64,000 bases of DNA from Planctomycetaceae bacterium (GCA_016794985.1 JAEUIQ010000008.1:227246-291245); one strand, 5' to 3'; positions 53,454 to 63,658 are shown, counted from the stretch's first letter. Numbers and translations are program-made. The notes: generated from the sequence alone by a model not told the origin.

Positions 53454-56400
53454 TCAAAAATCCACTTCCGATTGCTCTGCTTCGATCAGCTTCTCTGCGT
53501 CGCGACCACTAAACGCGAGAAACAAACCGGGGTGAATCAGGAACTCGCAAAACGTTGAGGTAATCAAACCGCCCAAAATGACGGTGGCCACGGGATACAA
53601 GATCTCTCGACCCGGTTCCTGTCCGCCCCACACCAACGGAGCCAGACCGATTCCAGCTGTCAGCGCGGTCATCAAAACCGGAGCCAGTCGCTCCAGGCTT
53701 CCGCGCAAGATCATCTGCGGTCCGAAGACCTCGCCTTCTTCTCGCATCAAATGGAGATAGTGTGTCACCAAAAGAATCCCGTTTCGCACCGCGATCCCGC
53801 CCAAAGAAATGAAGCCCACCAAACTGGCGACGGTCAACGTTTGTTGAGTAATGACTAGAGCCAAGACTCCTCCGATAAAAGCTGTGGGCAAGGCGTTGAG
53901 GATTTGCAGAACGATTCGCACGGACGGGAACAGAAGCATCAAGACTCCGAAAACGCCCAAGATCGAAACACCAGCCAGGATCAGGATCGTGGCGGTCGCC
54001 CTTTGTTGACTTTCGAATTGCCCCCCGAATTCCACAAAGTAACCGCTGGGAAGTGAAACTTCTTGTTTAATCCGTCGTTGGATTTCCTGGACCGCGCTGG
54101 CCAAGTCGCGGCCTTGCGTGTTGCAGCGAATAACAACTCGGCGACGAGCGTTTTCACGATTGATGGCGTTTGGCCCGACACTGGTCTCGATACTTGCCAG
54201 CGACGACAACTCGACTTGGCCGTGTCCTTCAGGCAAATCGATACGCAACCGACCCAGATTCGCGTAGTCGGTGCGATAGGCTTGCTCCAAGCGAACCAGC
54301 AAATCGAAACGACGTTGTCCTTCCAGAACTTCCGAAACGACTTGGCCTTGCAAAGCCGTTTGCAGGACCTCCGCGACGTATGCTCGAGTGACACCGTAGC
54401 GTGCTAGTTCATCGGGCAGCAAGCGAATATGAATCTCTGGAGTCATTTGGATCGGCTCCAGAACTGGCGGAGTTACTCCGGGCACCTCCTGAACGACTTG
54501 TTTGACTTGTTCGGCGAGTCCCAACATTTTATCCAGATCATCTCCGACGATTTTGATGGCAATCTGCGCGTAGACACCGGAGACCATGTGGCTGATCAAA
54601 TGGGCAAGCGGTTGTTCCACTTCGATATCAACCCCAGGAACTTCTTCACGCAGTTCTTGCAAGATGTCTTGGATGATTTGATTGCGATCATGGTGCACCT
54701 TTGGGTTCATGCTCAAGATGTACTCGCCGGCACTGACCGGCAACGCGTGTTCGTCCATGGCCGCTCGGCCGGTGCGCCTCACAAAGTGCAAGATTTCCCC
54801 TGTCGGGTTCGATTCGGAAAGTTGCCGTTGCACAAATTTCTTATCAATAGCGGCTGAAACTTGATTCGAAGCCTCCAATGAAGAACCTGGAGGCAGCGTG
54901 ACGTTCACCAGGATGCTGCCCTCATCGAACTGCGGCAGAAAGTTTTTTCCCAGGCTCGAGAACTCCCAGATGGCCAAGACCAGAAAGGCCCACGTGACGG
55001 CCAACAGCCAATGTGGCGCGAACATGCTTAGTCGAATCAACGGTGTCGCGAAAAGCTTTAGAGCACGCAACAGTAGTCCATCTCCCTCGCGATGCGCCGC
55101 TTGGGACTGAGGCAGCAAGTAGTAACTCAGAACCGGAGTCACTGTCAATGAAACGATCAACGAAGCCAAGATCGATACAATGTAAGCAACACCCAGTGGC
55201 AAGAACAAGCGTCCTTCGATCCCAGTTAACGCGAACAATGGCAAGAACACCAAAATCACGACCACGGTTCCAAAGACGATCGCGCTCCGGATCTCCTTGC
55301 TGGCTTCGTAGACAACTCGCAACGCTGGGCGTGGTTCGCTTGAAGCAAAATTATCTTTCAGTCGTCTAAAGATATTTTCGACGTCGACAATTGCATCATC
55401 GACCAACTCACCCATCGCGACAGCGATTCCGCCCAGAGTCATGACGTTGATCGATAGTTGAGAATTGGTAAACATGTCGAGCATGCGAAACACCAGCGTC
55501 GTAATGACCAATGACAAAGGAATCGCTGTGAGCGTGATGAACGTCGTTCGAAAGTTTAATAAGAACAAAAAGAGAATCAAAACAACCAAGGTCGCTCCGA
55601 TTACCAAAGCCTCGCCAACATTGAATACCCCACGATCGATAAAGTTTTTCAGCCGAAACAATTCGGAGTTAATCACAATATCTGTGGGCAAAGACGCTTC
55701 GATCTCTCGCAAGCGTTCGGCGATCTGAGTGGTTAATTCGCGGGTATCCACATGAGGTTGTTTGACAATCGTAAACACCGTTCCCGGATGACCGTTGATA
55801 CTTCCATCGCCGCGTTTGACGTTGCTGCTTTCAACGATTCTCGCCACATCTTCGAGCAGGACGTGACGAACATCGTTCGTTTTGACTGGGATCTTCGCCA
55901 AATCCTGCTTCACTCGCTCCGCGTCCGGTCCAAGGCGTCCGAGGATCCGAATCGGACGTTCTGTTTCGCCCTGAATTGCAAAGCCGCCACTCGTGTTCAG
56001 GTTGCTGGCCCCCAGGGCATGCTCGACTTGTTGCAACGTCACACCGTGGTCGATCAACGCGACGGGATTGACCAACACTTGAAATTGCTTTTCATCGCCG
56101 CCTTGGATAAAGACCTCGGCGAGGCCAGGAATCTTCAGCAATTGCGGGCGAACCACCCAATCGGCCATGGTTCGTAACTCGAGCGCCGCTTCGCGATCTG
56201 ATTGGAAGTCAGCGGGATTGAGTTCCAAGTAAGCGTCCGCTTGGTCGACTGTTAAGCCGCGCTCGGTGGCTTCCAACGAGACTTGCTCCCAGGTTGCCGG
56301 ATCATGTCGGTCGACGACCCGATAGGCGAGCAACCGTGGTTTGTTGTTACTGGATGGGTTCGACGATTCTTTGCTGGAGACGGTTGAGTCATGGTTGTCA

Positions 56401-56972
56401 ACAACGAGTTCGGTCAGAGCGTCGCGTGAGAATTCGTCACCAAACGTTTCGAACAAATCTACTGGCGAAACTCCGGTCAATTCAAGGACATAAGGGCTAT
56501 TGGGTACTACGGCCAATGCCCCGCCATGGGGGCCACGCTGTCGATACATGCCGGCAATAACGATTTGTCCCATGATCGACGCTGGGGGTGTCATCTGTGG
56601 GCGAATGCCGGCCGGTAATTCGATGGTGCTCAAGCGTTCTTGAATCGTTTGCCGTGCAGTGCGGATCTCCGTCTCCCAGGAAAACTCCACGTAAATCACA
56701 TTCAAGCCAGCCGTGCTCTGACTACGTACCGCCTGCACGCCCGAGGCGCCTAAGACGGCCACCTCGATGGGTTGGGTTACCAGGGTTTCAACTTCTTCCG
56801 TTGCCAAGCCAGGGCACTCCGTGATGATGATCACGCGAGGCCGATCCAAATCTGGGAAAACGTCGATTGGCATTTGCGTCGCCAAGTAACTGCCATAAAA
56901 CAGCAGCACCAAACTCAGAACGATGACGAGTGGTCGATAACGCAACGATAACTGAATGATCGTGTTCAGCAT
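53454..56972 (-). CDS. HME-type RND metal efflux permease (CusA/CzcA family)
   Basis: 1,172 residues, about 130 longer than usual for CusA/CzcA. Twelve membrane helices in the 1 + 5 + 1 + 5 RND layout; the helix-4 motif GELVDDAIVDVENIFRR contains the proton-relay acids of metal-transporting RND pumps. The extra length is an insertion at about residues 145-262 in the first porter loop, where family members go straight from IMGQIVIAGM-like to ELRTMADWVVRPQLL; the insert has VSPVDLFETFGDEFSRDALT and a Ser/Asn-rich linker. It exports metal ions with the adaptor at 56985. No outer-membrane CusC/CzcC gene is present in the window. Confidence 0.92.
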   Translation of the reverse strand: MLNTIIQLSLRYRPLVIVLSLVLLFYGSYLATQMPIDVFPDLDRPRVIIITECPGLATEEVETLVTQPIEVAVLGASGVQAVRSQSTAGLNVIYVEFSWETEIRTARQTIQERLSTIELPAGIRPQMTPPASIMGQIVIAGMYRQRGPHGGALAVVPNSPYVLELTGVSPVDLFETFGDEFSRDALTELVVDNHDSTVSSKESSNPSSNNKPRLLAYRVVDRHDPATWEQVSLEATERGLTVDQADAYLELNPADFQSDREAALELRTMADWVVRPQLLKIPGLAEVFIQGGDEKQFQVLVNPVALIDHGVTLQQVEHALGASNLNTSGGFAIQGETERPIRILGRLGPDAERVKQDLAKIPVKTNDVRHVLLEDVARIVESSNVKRGDGSINGHPGTVFTIVKQPHVDTRELTTQIAERLREIEASLPTDIVINSELFRLKNFIDRGVFNVGEALVIGATLVVLILFLFLLNFRTTFITLTAIPLSLVITTLVFRMLDMFTNSQLSINVMTLGGIAVAMGELVDDAIVDVENIFRRLKDNFASSEPRPALRVVYEASKEIRSAIVFGTVVVILVFLPLFALTGIEGRLFLPLGVAYIVSILASLIVSLTVTPVLSYYLLPQSQAAHREGDGLLLRALKLFATPLIRLSMFAPHWLLAVTWAFLVLAIWEFSSLGKNFLPQFDEGSILVNVTLPPGSSLEASNQVSAAIDKKFVQRQLSESNPTGEILHFVRRTGRAAMDEHALPVSAGEYILSMNPKVHHDRNQIIQDILQELREEVPGVDIEVEQPLAHLISHMVSGVYAQIAIKIVGDDLDKMLGLAEQVKQVVQEVPGVTPPVLEPIQMTPEIHIRLLPDELARYGVTRAYVAEVLQTALQGQVVSEVLEGQRRFDLLVRLEQAYRTDYANLGRLRIDLPEGHGQVELSSLASIETSVGPNAINRENARRRVVIRCNTQGRDLASAVQEIQRRIKQEVSLPSGYFVEFGGQFESQQRATATILILAGVSILGVFGVLMLLFPSVRIVLQILNALPTAFIGGVLALVITQQTLTVASLVGFISLGGIAVRNGILLVTHYLHLMREEGEVFGPQMILRGSLERLAPVLMTALTAGIGLAPLVWGGQEPGREILYPVATVILGGLITSTFCEFLIHPGLFLAFSGRDAEKLIEAEQSEVDF

Positions 56973-56984
56973 GGTCTTTTCTTA

Positions 56985-58397
56985 TTAATGCGCTTCGTGG
57001 ACAGTGCCATCGGCGTGAACATGCAAGTTGGTCTGAGTGCCACTTGCCATTTGAGCTTTAAGAATACGATTTAACGACGAAGCCACATTTTGGACAATAA
57101 AAGCATTCTTTCGAAGTTTGCCATCATTGGCGATGATCACGCTTTGGCTATCTTCGTGAACGACATGGACACTGATTCGGTCAAACAAATCGCCGTTTTG
57201 ACGAAAGACGTAGGCCTCCCCACCCTCGCGGACCACCGCCGCTGTGGGAAGCACGAACACGTTAGGCAATGGCTCGACCGCCAAGAAAATTCGCACTCGA
57301 TCTCCGGGACGAAATCGCCAAATCAGGCGATTCGTCTCCGTGCCGATCGAACGCCATTGGTTTGCCAAGGGCAAATAAAAGGCAAATGTCCTGCTCGTTG
57401 GATCAACAACATTCGCAATGTGTTCGATCTGGAACAACTGCTGGTTTTCTGGCCAAGCAACGTGGTCGTTCGAATCAAAGACAACTTCGACCGGCAGTCT
57501 TAAGTCGGCAGCTTGTTGGAGTTGGGGAAGATCCTTGCGAAATCCTCGGCCTTCAATCAACAAGGAGCGATGATCCGCCAGAACACTTAAGATGGCACCA
57601 GCTTCAACTTGTTGACCCAGGGCCACGTTCAGCGTTTGTATCTCGAAAAAGAAACTAGGAATCGAATTCGAGTTGTTGGTTTCGTCAGGATTTGCGTTTG
57701 GCAACGGCAGTGGCTCGCCAGGGGCCCGGACGGTGATCTCGGTTACAAAATCGCCTTGCGCGGCGGCTGTGATTTGCTCGGTAGAAAGCCCCCTGGCCGT
57801 CAGGCTTTGGCGATAGCCATGAGCGGCGACTTCCATCCGCTGGATTTCATTCTCCAGTTCGATCATGCGAACGCCGGCAACACCTCCACTGGCTGCCAAG
57901 CCTTCCAGTCGCTGACGCTGTTGTCTCGCAATTTCGATCTCTTTCGTGGCTTTGAAGAGTTCGAGTTGGGCGGTGTGAATTGTATCGCTTACCAAACGCA
58001 AAGTGCAAAGCGGCGCGTGAGGTGCTACCATTGATCCCGGAAACGCATGAATCTTGGAAACGACCCCGGCGATGGGCGCTGCGACACCACGGTCGCTGAC
58101 ACCTGGACGATCCACGACGAGGCCCGGCAGTTCGATGCGGCGGAAGTAATCCTCGGGCGCGACGGCTTTCGTATTCAGTCCCAAATTCTGGCGAGCCTCC
58201 CGGCTCACTCGGGCCGGCATGGTCCCGTCAACATGGTCGGGCTCGTGAGCATGATCGGCTTCCATCTCCGCCGAGTCATTGGTCACCCGTGATTTCTGAA
58301 AAATGAAGTACCCGATGCCAGCGATGACGCCGACCACAACGGTACCCAATACGAAGTTTCCAAATGGCCGGCGCCACTTGGCAAGCGATGCACTCAT
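56985..58397 (-). CDS. RND metal-efflux periplasmic adaptor (CusB/CzcB-like)
   Basis: 470 residues from the ATG at 58397 (AGGA at 7 bp). A single N-terminal helix anchors it (FVLGTVVVGVIAGIGYFIF), followed by a His/Asp-rich segment (DHAHEPDHVDG), a barrel-sandwich lipoyl half (VVDRPGVSDRGVAAPIAGVV), an alpha-hairpin (ELFKATKEIEIARQQRQRLE), and beta-barrel and membrane-proximal domains (LRIFLAVEPLPNVFVLPTAAV region). The C-terminus is again His-rich. It couples the inner-membrane RND to an outer-membrane channel. Stop is 12 bp before the RND gene start, so same operon. Confidence 0.9.
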   Translation of the reverse strand: MSASLAKWRRPFGNFVLGTVVVGVIAGIGYFIFQKSRVTNDSAEMEADHAHEPDHVDGTMPARVSREARQNLGLNTKAVAPEDYFRRIELPGLVVDRPGVSDRGVAAPIAGVVSKIHAFPGSMVAPHAPLCTLRLVSDTIHTAQLELFKATKEIEIARQQRQRLEGLAASGGVAGVRMIELENEIQRMEVAAHGYRQSLTARGLSTEQITAAAQGDFVTEITVRAPGEPLPLPNANPDETNNSNSIPSFFFEIQTLNVALGQQVEAGAILSVLADHRSLLIEGRGFRKDLPQLQQAADLRLPVEVVFDSNDHVAWPENQQLFQIEHIANVVDPTSRTFAFYLPLANQWRSIGTETNRLIWRFRPGDRVRIFLAVEPLPNVFVLPTAAVVREGGEAYVFRQNGDLFDRISVHVVHEDSQSVIIANDGKLRKNAFIVQNVASSLNRILKAQMASGTQTNLHVHADGTVHEAH

Positions 58398-58513
58398 TAG
58401 AATTCCTAATCGATCGATCAATCTCAGAAACGGAAGTCCGCTGTAATTCGAACTTCCAAACCATGCTCGTCAGCCATGAAGACGGCAGAACGCCACGCGT
58501 CGGACCAGAAAGA

Positions 58514-59125
58514 TTAGATCCGCAAACGACCGGTAAACAAATAAGTTAAAGAGCCCGACCTAAAATGCTCCGGCGGTCGAACCAAAAGAAATTCCGCACC
58601 ATCGTCCGTGGCAGAAAAACCGAGAATGACAACTGCCGAATATTCAATCCAATCGGCGAAATGATCCTGAGCCAGCGGCGATCGAATTTCGACTTGATAC
58701 GGATTTCCGACCAGGGCATAACCAAGATAAATTGGAGCCGCATGATCGTGATGCACCGGCTCCGAGTCGCACGGGATTTCGTCCGAATGCTGGTCGTCGG
58801 TTAGATCGTCAGTTCTTGTCCCGTTTTGGTGGCCATGATCATGATGGTGCCCATGAAGATGGTCGTTTCCATGATGACGAACTCCATCGCGGTGGCCATT
58901 TCGAGACGAATGATGATCATGTTCCGGACGATGGCAGCCCGAACGATGGCAATGGGTGTGATCGGAGCCGGTGTGGGAATGATGTCCAAAATGGATGTGC
59001 GGCACCGAGTCATGCAGTACACGTTCTGCGGGTGACATCCCGGCGTGGGAATGGGGGACCGCGACAGCCAAATTACTGGCCAGCACGGCACATGTCAGTA
59101 GAAACGAAGTAATCTGCCGGATCAA
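58514..59125 (-). CDS. His-rich exported metal-binding protein
   Basis: 203 residues; the start is a TTG at 59125 with GAGAG upstream, and no ATG precedes the signal peptide (SFLLTCAVLASNLAVA). Residues about 23-125 contain dozens of His in runs such as HIHFGHHSHTGSDHTHCH and HLHGHHHDHGH. The remaining ~70 residues have no known motif. A metal-sequestering or sensor role in the periplasm is likely. It is 116 bp upstream of the adaptor gene and probably transcribed with it. Confidence 0.78.
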   Translation of the reverse strand: MIRQITSFLLTCAVLASNLAVAVPHSHAGMSPAERVLHDSVPHIHFGHHSHTGSDHTHCHRSGCHRPEHDHHSSRNGHRDGVRHHGNDHLHGHHHDHGHQNGTRTDDLTDDQHSDEIPCDSEPVHHDHAAPIYLGYALVGNPYQVEIRSPLAQDHFADWIEYSAVVILGFSATDDGAEFLLVRPPEHFRSGSLTYLFTGRLRI

Positions 59126-59230
59126 TGAATCGCTCTCGAACCAAGCCTCGCCACCTATGTTAGCTTATACCAAAATAGTTTAAGCCATGAATTGCCACAA
59201 GATTGCTATTTTGGGATCGATACGACGACA

Positions 59231-60130
59231 CTATTCTTCTTTGACAACTTCCTTTCCCGAGCGAGTGGCGAGCGCCAGGTAGGTTTCGGGCCCGATTTCC
59301 GAGGAAATGAACCGTGTTGCCCCATCGACCATCAAAAAGTTCGCACCTCCGGGGTGGCGGCTTCCAAAGTCCTCAAAATGATGTGGAGTCGGACTTGGCG
59401 GATGATCACAAGTTCCCAAGATTCTAGCGATGGGCTCGGGCACTTCGAGCATAACACCAGACCAAGTCGAGATCCCCAAATCACTAGTTCTTTCGCCGAC
59501 AAATAACGTATTGCTGGTGCCGTCGGTGACCTGAGCGATTCGAACACGGCTGTTGCGAAAAAACATTCCGTCACTTTCAATCACCGCCGGACGGATTTCA
59601 ATGGTCCCAAACACACCCAGATAGTTTGATTTGCCAATCTCCGGCAACGGAGCCGGAGGCGGGTCATGAAGCGATTCACTACCTCGTTTCGATATCCCGT
59701 GTCCATCCAAAATGTCAGCAGGGATTGCCGAGTTGGGGCCCACGTCCGAAGGGCAGGCAAACACGGAATGAAAATTCTTGATCAGTGGATGATGGACCAC
59801 GTGATTGACGGGCAAGTTGCGATCAAATTGGTCGAACTGGGTTGCCAATTCCAAGTTCGGCAGAATCGTATGACTCCAGGCGTAGCCAGGTTGTTCGCGA
59901 TCTGGATCCAACACGTCCGATCGTCGCACAACCCACCCAGCCGGAAAGTGTTGGCGAGCACTCTCGTAGTTCAACAACGCCAATCCCATTTGGCGGAGGT
60001 TGTTTTGACATTGTGTCCGCCGAGCCGCTTCCCGAGCCATTTGGACCGCAGGCAGTAGCAGTCCCATCAATACCGCCATGATTGCAATCACAACCAGGAG
60101 CTCGACCAGAGTAATGCCTGATTTCTTCAT
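59231..60130 (-). CDS. DUF1559-type protein with pilin-like N-terminal methylation motif
   Basis: 299 residues from the ATG at 60130 (AAGG upstream). The N-terminus is a prepilin/pseudopilin leader: KKSG then ITLVELLVVIAIMAVLMGLL with the +5 Glu, followed by a helix with EAARRTQCQNNLRQMGLAL. The C-terminal half is the DUF1559 (SBP_bac_10) domain with DGTSNTLFVGER and the ending RHPGGANFLMVDGATRF. This family is greatly expanded in planctomycetes; its function is unknown, possibly in pseudopilin-like surface structures. Monocistronic by spacing. Confidence 0.93.
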   Translation of the reverse strand: MKKSGITLVELLVVIAIMAVLMGLLLPAVQMAREAARRTQCQNNLRQMGLALLNYESARQHFPAGWVVRRSDVLDPDREQPGYAWSHTILPNLELATQFDQFDRNLPVNHVVHHPLIKNFHSVFACPSDVGPNSAIPADILDGHGISKRGSESLHDPPPAPLPEIGKSNYLGVFGTIEIRPAVIESDGMFFRNSRVRIAQVTDGTSNTLFVGERTSDLGISTWSGVMLEVPEPIARILGTCDHPPSPTPHHFEDFGSRHPGGANFLMVDGATRFISSEIGPETYLALATRSGKEVVKEE

Positions 60131-60189
60131 GATCATACCTTCGAAACGCAACACCCGCAGTTTGCATTGTACCACAAGTCGATTCGAAG

Positions 60190-61407
60190 TTAAGGAAAAC
60201 TTCGCTTTCCGTGTAGCAACCATCCCATCGGGGTGTAGCGAACGAAGACAACATAGGTGATCAAGCACGGAATGGTCGTTCCTGTCAACACCACGATCAA
60301 CTTAATCCACAGAGACCACGGCAACGGAATCAAGAACGTCTGCCAGAAGAGAACCAACGGCAGATGGAGCAAATACACCCAATAAGCGCTATCGGAAATG
60401 AAGCTCAAGAAACCGCTTCTGCGAACAAGGAACCTTCGCCCGGCCAACAACGCCAGCAGCGTAAGCCAGACCGCTAGGTAGGCTGTGAGTGCCGCAGTCA
60501 AGAGTTGCCGCGAGCCGATCAATTCGACCTTCCCACGCTCAAGTAGCTCGATCTTCAATTCAGGCAAATTCGTATAATAGAACCCAAACAACACGACACT
60601 TGCTACAGCCAGCCAATTCGTATGCTTCGCCCACGCATCCAGCCACTGCTCGCGGCGAAACAACCAAGCGCCGGCGGCATAGAAAAGTCCGTAAAACGCA
60701 AAGGGCCACCATTCGGGAAGAAAGGACTCGGTCGCAGGCATGGGACTCCCCGCTTGCCAAGCGGCCGGGAGTAACAGCAGCGGAGCCAACAACAAGGTTG
60801 CCATCGACCCGAGCCAATTCGGCGACTCCATGAGCTGGTTCAACCGAAAACCAGCAAACAAGATTCGAATCTTCTGCCAACAAAAGCTAACTATGATGCT
60901 GGCCAATACAAACCAAAATAGATAATACAAAAACCAAAGGTGCATGGTTCCGATACTCGGCGGCTGACGTTCCTCGATGGGTTTCTGGCCTTCAGCGACA
61001 ATCAAGCCGATCAAGCCGGCGGGCTCGGGAATGTATGTCGTCGCGAATACGATGACGATCGTCGTGGCTATCAATAGAACCGGATAGAAAATCAAAAAAG
61101 GGACCACAATCCGGAGAAGTCGTCCCACCAGGAATTTCTTCAAACCCTTGCGTTCCCAAACCAATTGTGCGAAGTACCCCGCCAATAAAAAGAAAAGACT
61201 CATTCGAAAGAGGTGGATAAACCAAATGGAGGCATCGATGACGACACTGCCCTGCGGGTTGGTGGCCAACCAAACCGATCGGGCGGGCTCGGCATAGGCC
61301 AAGGCGCCATGCAGATAGACGCCCAATAACATGGCCACCGCGCGAAGATTATCGAGATAGTAAATCCGCTGCGATTCGTGAACTTGATTCAATTTTTTTG
61401 CTTCCAA
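60190..61407 (-). CDS. Acyltransferase-3 family membrane protein
   Basis: 405 residues; start is a TTG at 61407 without a good Shine-Dalgarno, so the N-terminus is uncertain. About ten hydrophobic helices. The opening RIYYLDNLRAVAMLLGVYLH carries the family's active-site His (MLLGVYLHG), followed by the Arg-rich RLLRIVVPFLIFYP. The fold matches acyltransferase-3/OPT-like enzymes that O-acylate glycans such as O-antigen or osmoregulated glucans. Substrate not decidable. Between the DUF1559 gene and the ABC permease gene, same strand. Confidence 0.85.
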   Translation of the reverse strand: MEAKKLNQVHESQRIYYLDNLRAVAMLLGVYLHGALAYAEPARSVWLATNPQGSVVIDASIWFIHLFRMSLFFLLAGYFAQLVWERKGLKKFLVGRLLRIVVPFLIFYPVLLIATTIVIVFATTYIPEPAGLIGLIVAEGQKPIEERQPPSIGTMHLWFLYYLFWFVLASIIVSFCWQKIRILFAGFRLNQLMESPNWLGSMATLLLAPLLLLPAAWQAGSPMPATESFLPEWWPFAFYGLFYAAGAWLFRREQWLDAWAKHTNWLAVASVVLFGFYYTNLPELKIELLERGKVELIGSRQLLTAALTAYLAVWLTLLALLAGRRFLVRRSGFLSFISDSAYWVYLLHLPLVLFWQTFLIPLPWSLWIKLIVVLTGTTIPCLITYVVFVRYTPMGWLLHGKRSFP

Positions 61408-61495
61408 CGATTGTCAGATCGAATTTTGCGAATCTTTGCCTGGACTAAAGGCCTAACCAGTTGTTCGAGCTCGCTCGACTAACTTTCCAAAGCAC

Positions 61496-62170
61496 CTACA
61501 CCAAATCTCTTTTCCTGGTTTGCAAGTAAAACGCTAGTACAACCGAGCCTATGATGACCAACCACTCGATGGCCAAAACTTGAATCGCTAGCGCGGGCCA
61601 CGTTACCGTGTCGCTTTTCGCGGCCGCGACGATCGCGGGATCAGAATTGAAGTTCATCAAAAAAAGATTCAACCCCACGTTCCCAGCGACCATCACCACG
61701 ATGGTCCAACCGATGGAGTCGGTAACAACGGCACTGACCAATTGGATGGTGAAACAACTAAGCATAAAACAGAAAATCGCGGGAAGGACTACAACCACAC
61801 CCGGTTTGGCATACGGCAGCAAGTAACTGCCCATCATTGCCACACCCAACATCAGGGACCAAGGGATCAGAAACGTACACAGCACGACCGCGATTTTACT
61901 CACCGAGTAGTCCAAGACACTAACGGGCATGCTCAAAACAAACGCGCGGGTGTGTTCAATTCCATCACCCAGCATCAAGAGTCCGATCATGTGGATGCCC
62001 GTCGCGATTGTTACGGTGATCATCAACAAGAAACCAATGTCCGACACCGGTTTGTAGGGCAAGCACGTCAAGATGGCACTGGCCATAGCACCGGCCAAGT
62101 ACCCAAACAAAAAGTGACGGCTGAGGTACAAGTCTTTCAGGAACAAAATACGAACGACGTTAGAATTCAT
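61496..62170 (-). CDS. ABC transporter permease-like membrane protein
   Basis: 224 residues from the ATG at 62170; a longer frame to 62284 overlaps the ATPase gene. About six hydrophobic helices, e.g. IGFLLMITVTIATGIHMIGL and SLMLGVAMMGSYLLPY; no solute-binding domain. The gene follows the ATP-binding subunit by 70 bp and is the natural membrane partner, as in YtrB/YtrC-type exporters. The substrate is unknown; GntR-controlled systems of this type are often linked to envelope stress or cell-wall antibiotics. Confidence 0.75.
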   Translation of the reverse strand: MNSNVVRILFLKDLYLSRHFLFGYLAGAMASAILTCLPYKPVSDIGFLLMITVTIATGIHMIGLLMLGDGIEHTRAFVLSMPVSVLDYSVSKIAVVLCTFLIPWSLMLGVAMMGSYLLPYAKPGVVVVLPAIFCFMLSCFTIQLVSAVVTDSIGWTIVVMVAGNVGLNLFLMNFNSDPAIVAAAKSDTVTWPALAIQVLAIEWLVIIGSVVLAFYLQTRKRDLV

Positions 62171-62240
62171 GGCTCTAAGTTTGCTTTCAAAAAACTTGGA
62201 GAAAGAAAGGATTAAAGACAATCTCAGCGAAACTGCTGGA

Positions 62241-63188
62241 CTAGCGGGCTTCGGCCTGCCGGCCGCGCGACACGACCCCAACAAAGATCTCTTCCAAGGT
62301 CATTGGTTCAACCGCTTCCAATTCCGCACCGGACTCGACCAGCCTCTTGGCGATCGTTTCGTCGTATCGATCGATGGTCATGACGCGAAAATTTTGGAGC
62401 TGCGAATCTTGTTGTAGCCCAGGGATCGCGGGCAATTTCCATGAGTCAGGGGCCCGCAATTTGATTCGGCGCCAACACTCGAGGAAATCGTCGCGGTTAT
62501 CCGACGCGATGACTCGGCCGCGATCGATGAACGTCAACCAATCACTGATCTGTTCGACATCTTGTGTTTGGTGGCTGGAATAAATAATCGATCGATCCTC
62601 CTGGTTCATCACTTGCATAAGTTCAGCCAATACTTCTTGTTTCGCGACCGGATCGAGTCCGTTGGTCGGTTCGTCCAAGATCAAGAGCTTCGGACGACGA
62701 GCAAAAATCAGCAGTAACATGGCTTTGACTCGTTGGCCATGCGACAGTCCCTTGATTCGTTGCCGGTCCAAGAGACCAAATTTTGTCAGTAGTTCTTGGG
62801 CGTATTCTGGATCCCAAGTCGGATACATCGAACGAACCAAGTCCATGTGCCAGCCCAGGGATTCGCCGTTGTACAAACGGAGATCATCAGAGAAGTAGCC
62901 GATTTCCTGCTTCACCAGAGAGACATTGCTGGACATCGAGTGGCCGAGGACGCGGGCCGAACCCGAGTCGGGATTGACCAATCCCATCATGATCCGCATT
63001 ACGGTTGATTTGCCGGCCCCGTTGGGCCCAATCAGGCCCATGACCATGCCCGGAGCCAGTGTCAAATCAACGGGCTGCAATTGAAAATGGGAATACCGTT
63101 TGGTGACTCCAAACAATTGCACCATGGCGGACGTTGAAACATCAAGGTCGGGCGATTTAACTAACGCGGGAGCAATTGTGGTTTTCAT
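62241..63188 (-). CDS. ABC transporter ATP-binding protein (YtrB-like)
   Basis: 315 residues. Walker A LIGPNGAGKSTVMRI, signature-like LSHGQRVKAML (HGQ instead of GGQ), Walker B LLILDEPTNGLDPVAK, and H-loop SSHQTQDVEQ. The C-terminal ~90 residues after the nucleotide domain (RIKLRAPDSWKLPAIPG..) are an extra domain seen in YtrB/EcsA-type exporters. It powers the permease at 61496. Start 84 bp after the GntR gene stop. Confidence 0.9.
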   Translation of the reverse strand: MKTTIAPALVKSPDLDVSTSAMVQLFGVTKRYSHFQLQPVDLTLAPGMVMGLIGPNGAGKSTVMRIMMGLVNPDSGSARVLGHSMSSNVSLVKQEIGYFSDDLRLYNGESLGWHMDLVRSMYPTWDPEYAQELLTKFGLLDRQRIKGLSHGQRVKAMLLLIFARRPKLLILDEPTNGLDPVAKQEVLAELMQVMNQEDRSIIYSSHQTQDVEQISDWLTFIDRGRVIASDNRDDFLECWRRIKLRAPDSWKLPAIPGLQQDSQLQNFRVMTIDRYDETIAKRLVESGAELEAVEPMTLEEIFVGVVSRGRQAEAR

Positions 63189-63271
63189 CCGTGTCTTTCT
63201 TTGGCTATTCTTTGCTGACTATCGGGGTAGCTCAATGCGAATCGAACGCTTCGCGTTGGGCGACTAAGGTC

Positions 63272-63658
63272 CTACTTCGTTTGCTCGTATGCTTCGCCCA
63301 TCTGCCGCTGCATCTCGCTTTTCGAGTGCCCCAGCAACCGACCGAGCGCAGCGGCTTGTTGCAAATGGTCGCGGAGTTCCGATTGTTGCACCGAAGCCCT
63401 GAGTCCGGGTCGAGCGGCCACGACGGACCCTTTGCCTTGACGCGTTTCGATCACTCCCTCGCGTTCCAGTTCCAAATAGGCGCGTTTGATCGTGATGACA
63501 CTGACGCGCAGGTCCGCCGCCAGCTGCCGTATCGACGGCAACTCGGTCCCAGACGCTAGATCACCCACGGCCACGCGCTGTTTGATCTGCTGGATCACTT
63601 GGATGTAAAACGGCCTCGCATCCCCCTGGGCGAGGTTCAACCAACTGTGCTTGCTCAT
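63272..63658 (-). CDS. GntR-family regulator, YtrA-like short type
   Basis: 128 residues from the ATG at 63658; a GTG two codons upstream is possible. Winged helix-turn-helix about 12-77 (PFYIQVIQQIKQRVAVGDLA, LPSIRQLAADLRVSVITIKRAYLEL) and a short helical dimerisation tail (~40 residues, DHLQQAAALGRLLGHSKSEM), as in the YtrA subgroup that represses adjacent ABC transporters. First gene of the regulator-ATPase-permease unit. The palindrome over its start codon suggests autorepression. Confidence 0.9.
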   Translation of the reverse strand: MSKHSWLNLAQGDARPFYIQVIQQIKQRVAVGDLASGTELPSIRQLAADLRVSVITIKRAYLELEREGVIETRQGKGSVVAARPGLRASVQQSELRDHLQQAAALGRLLGHSKSEMQRQMGEAYEQTK

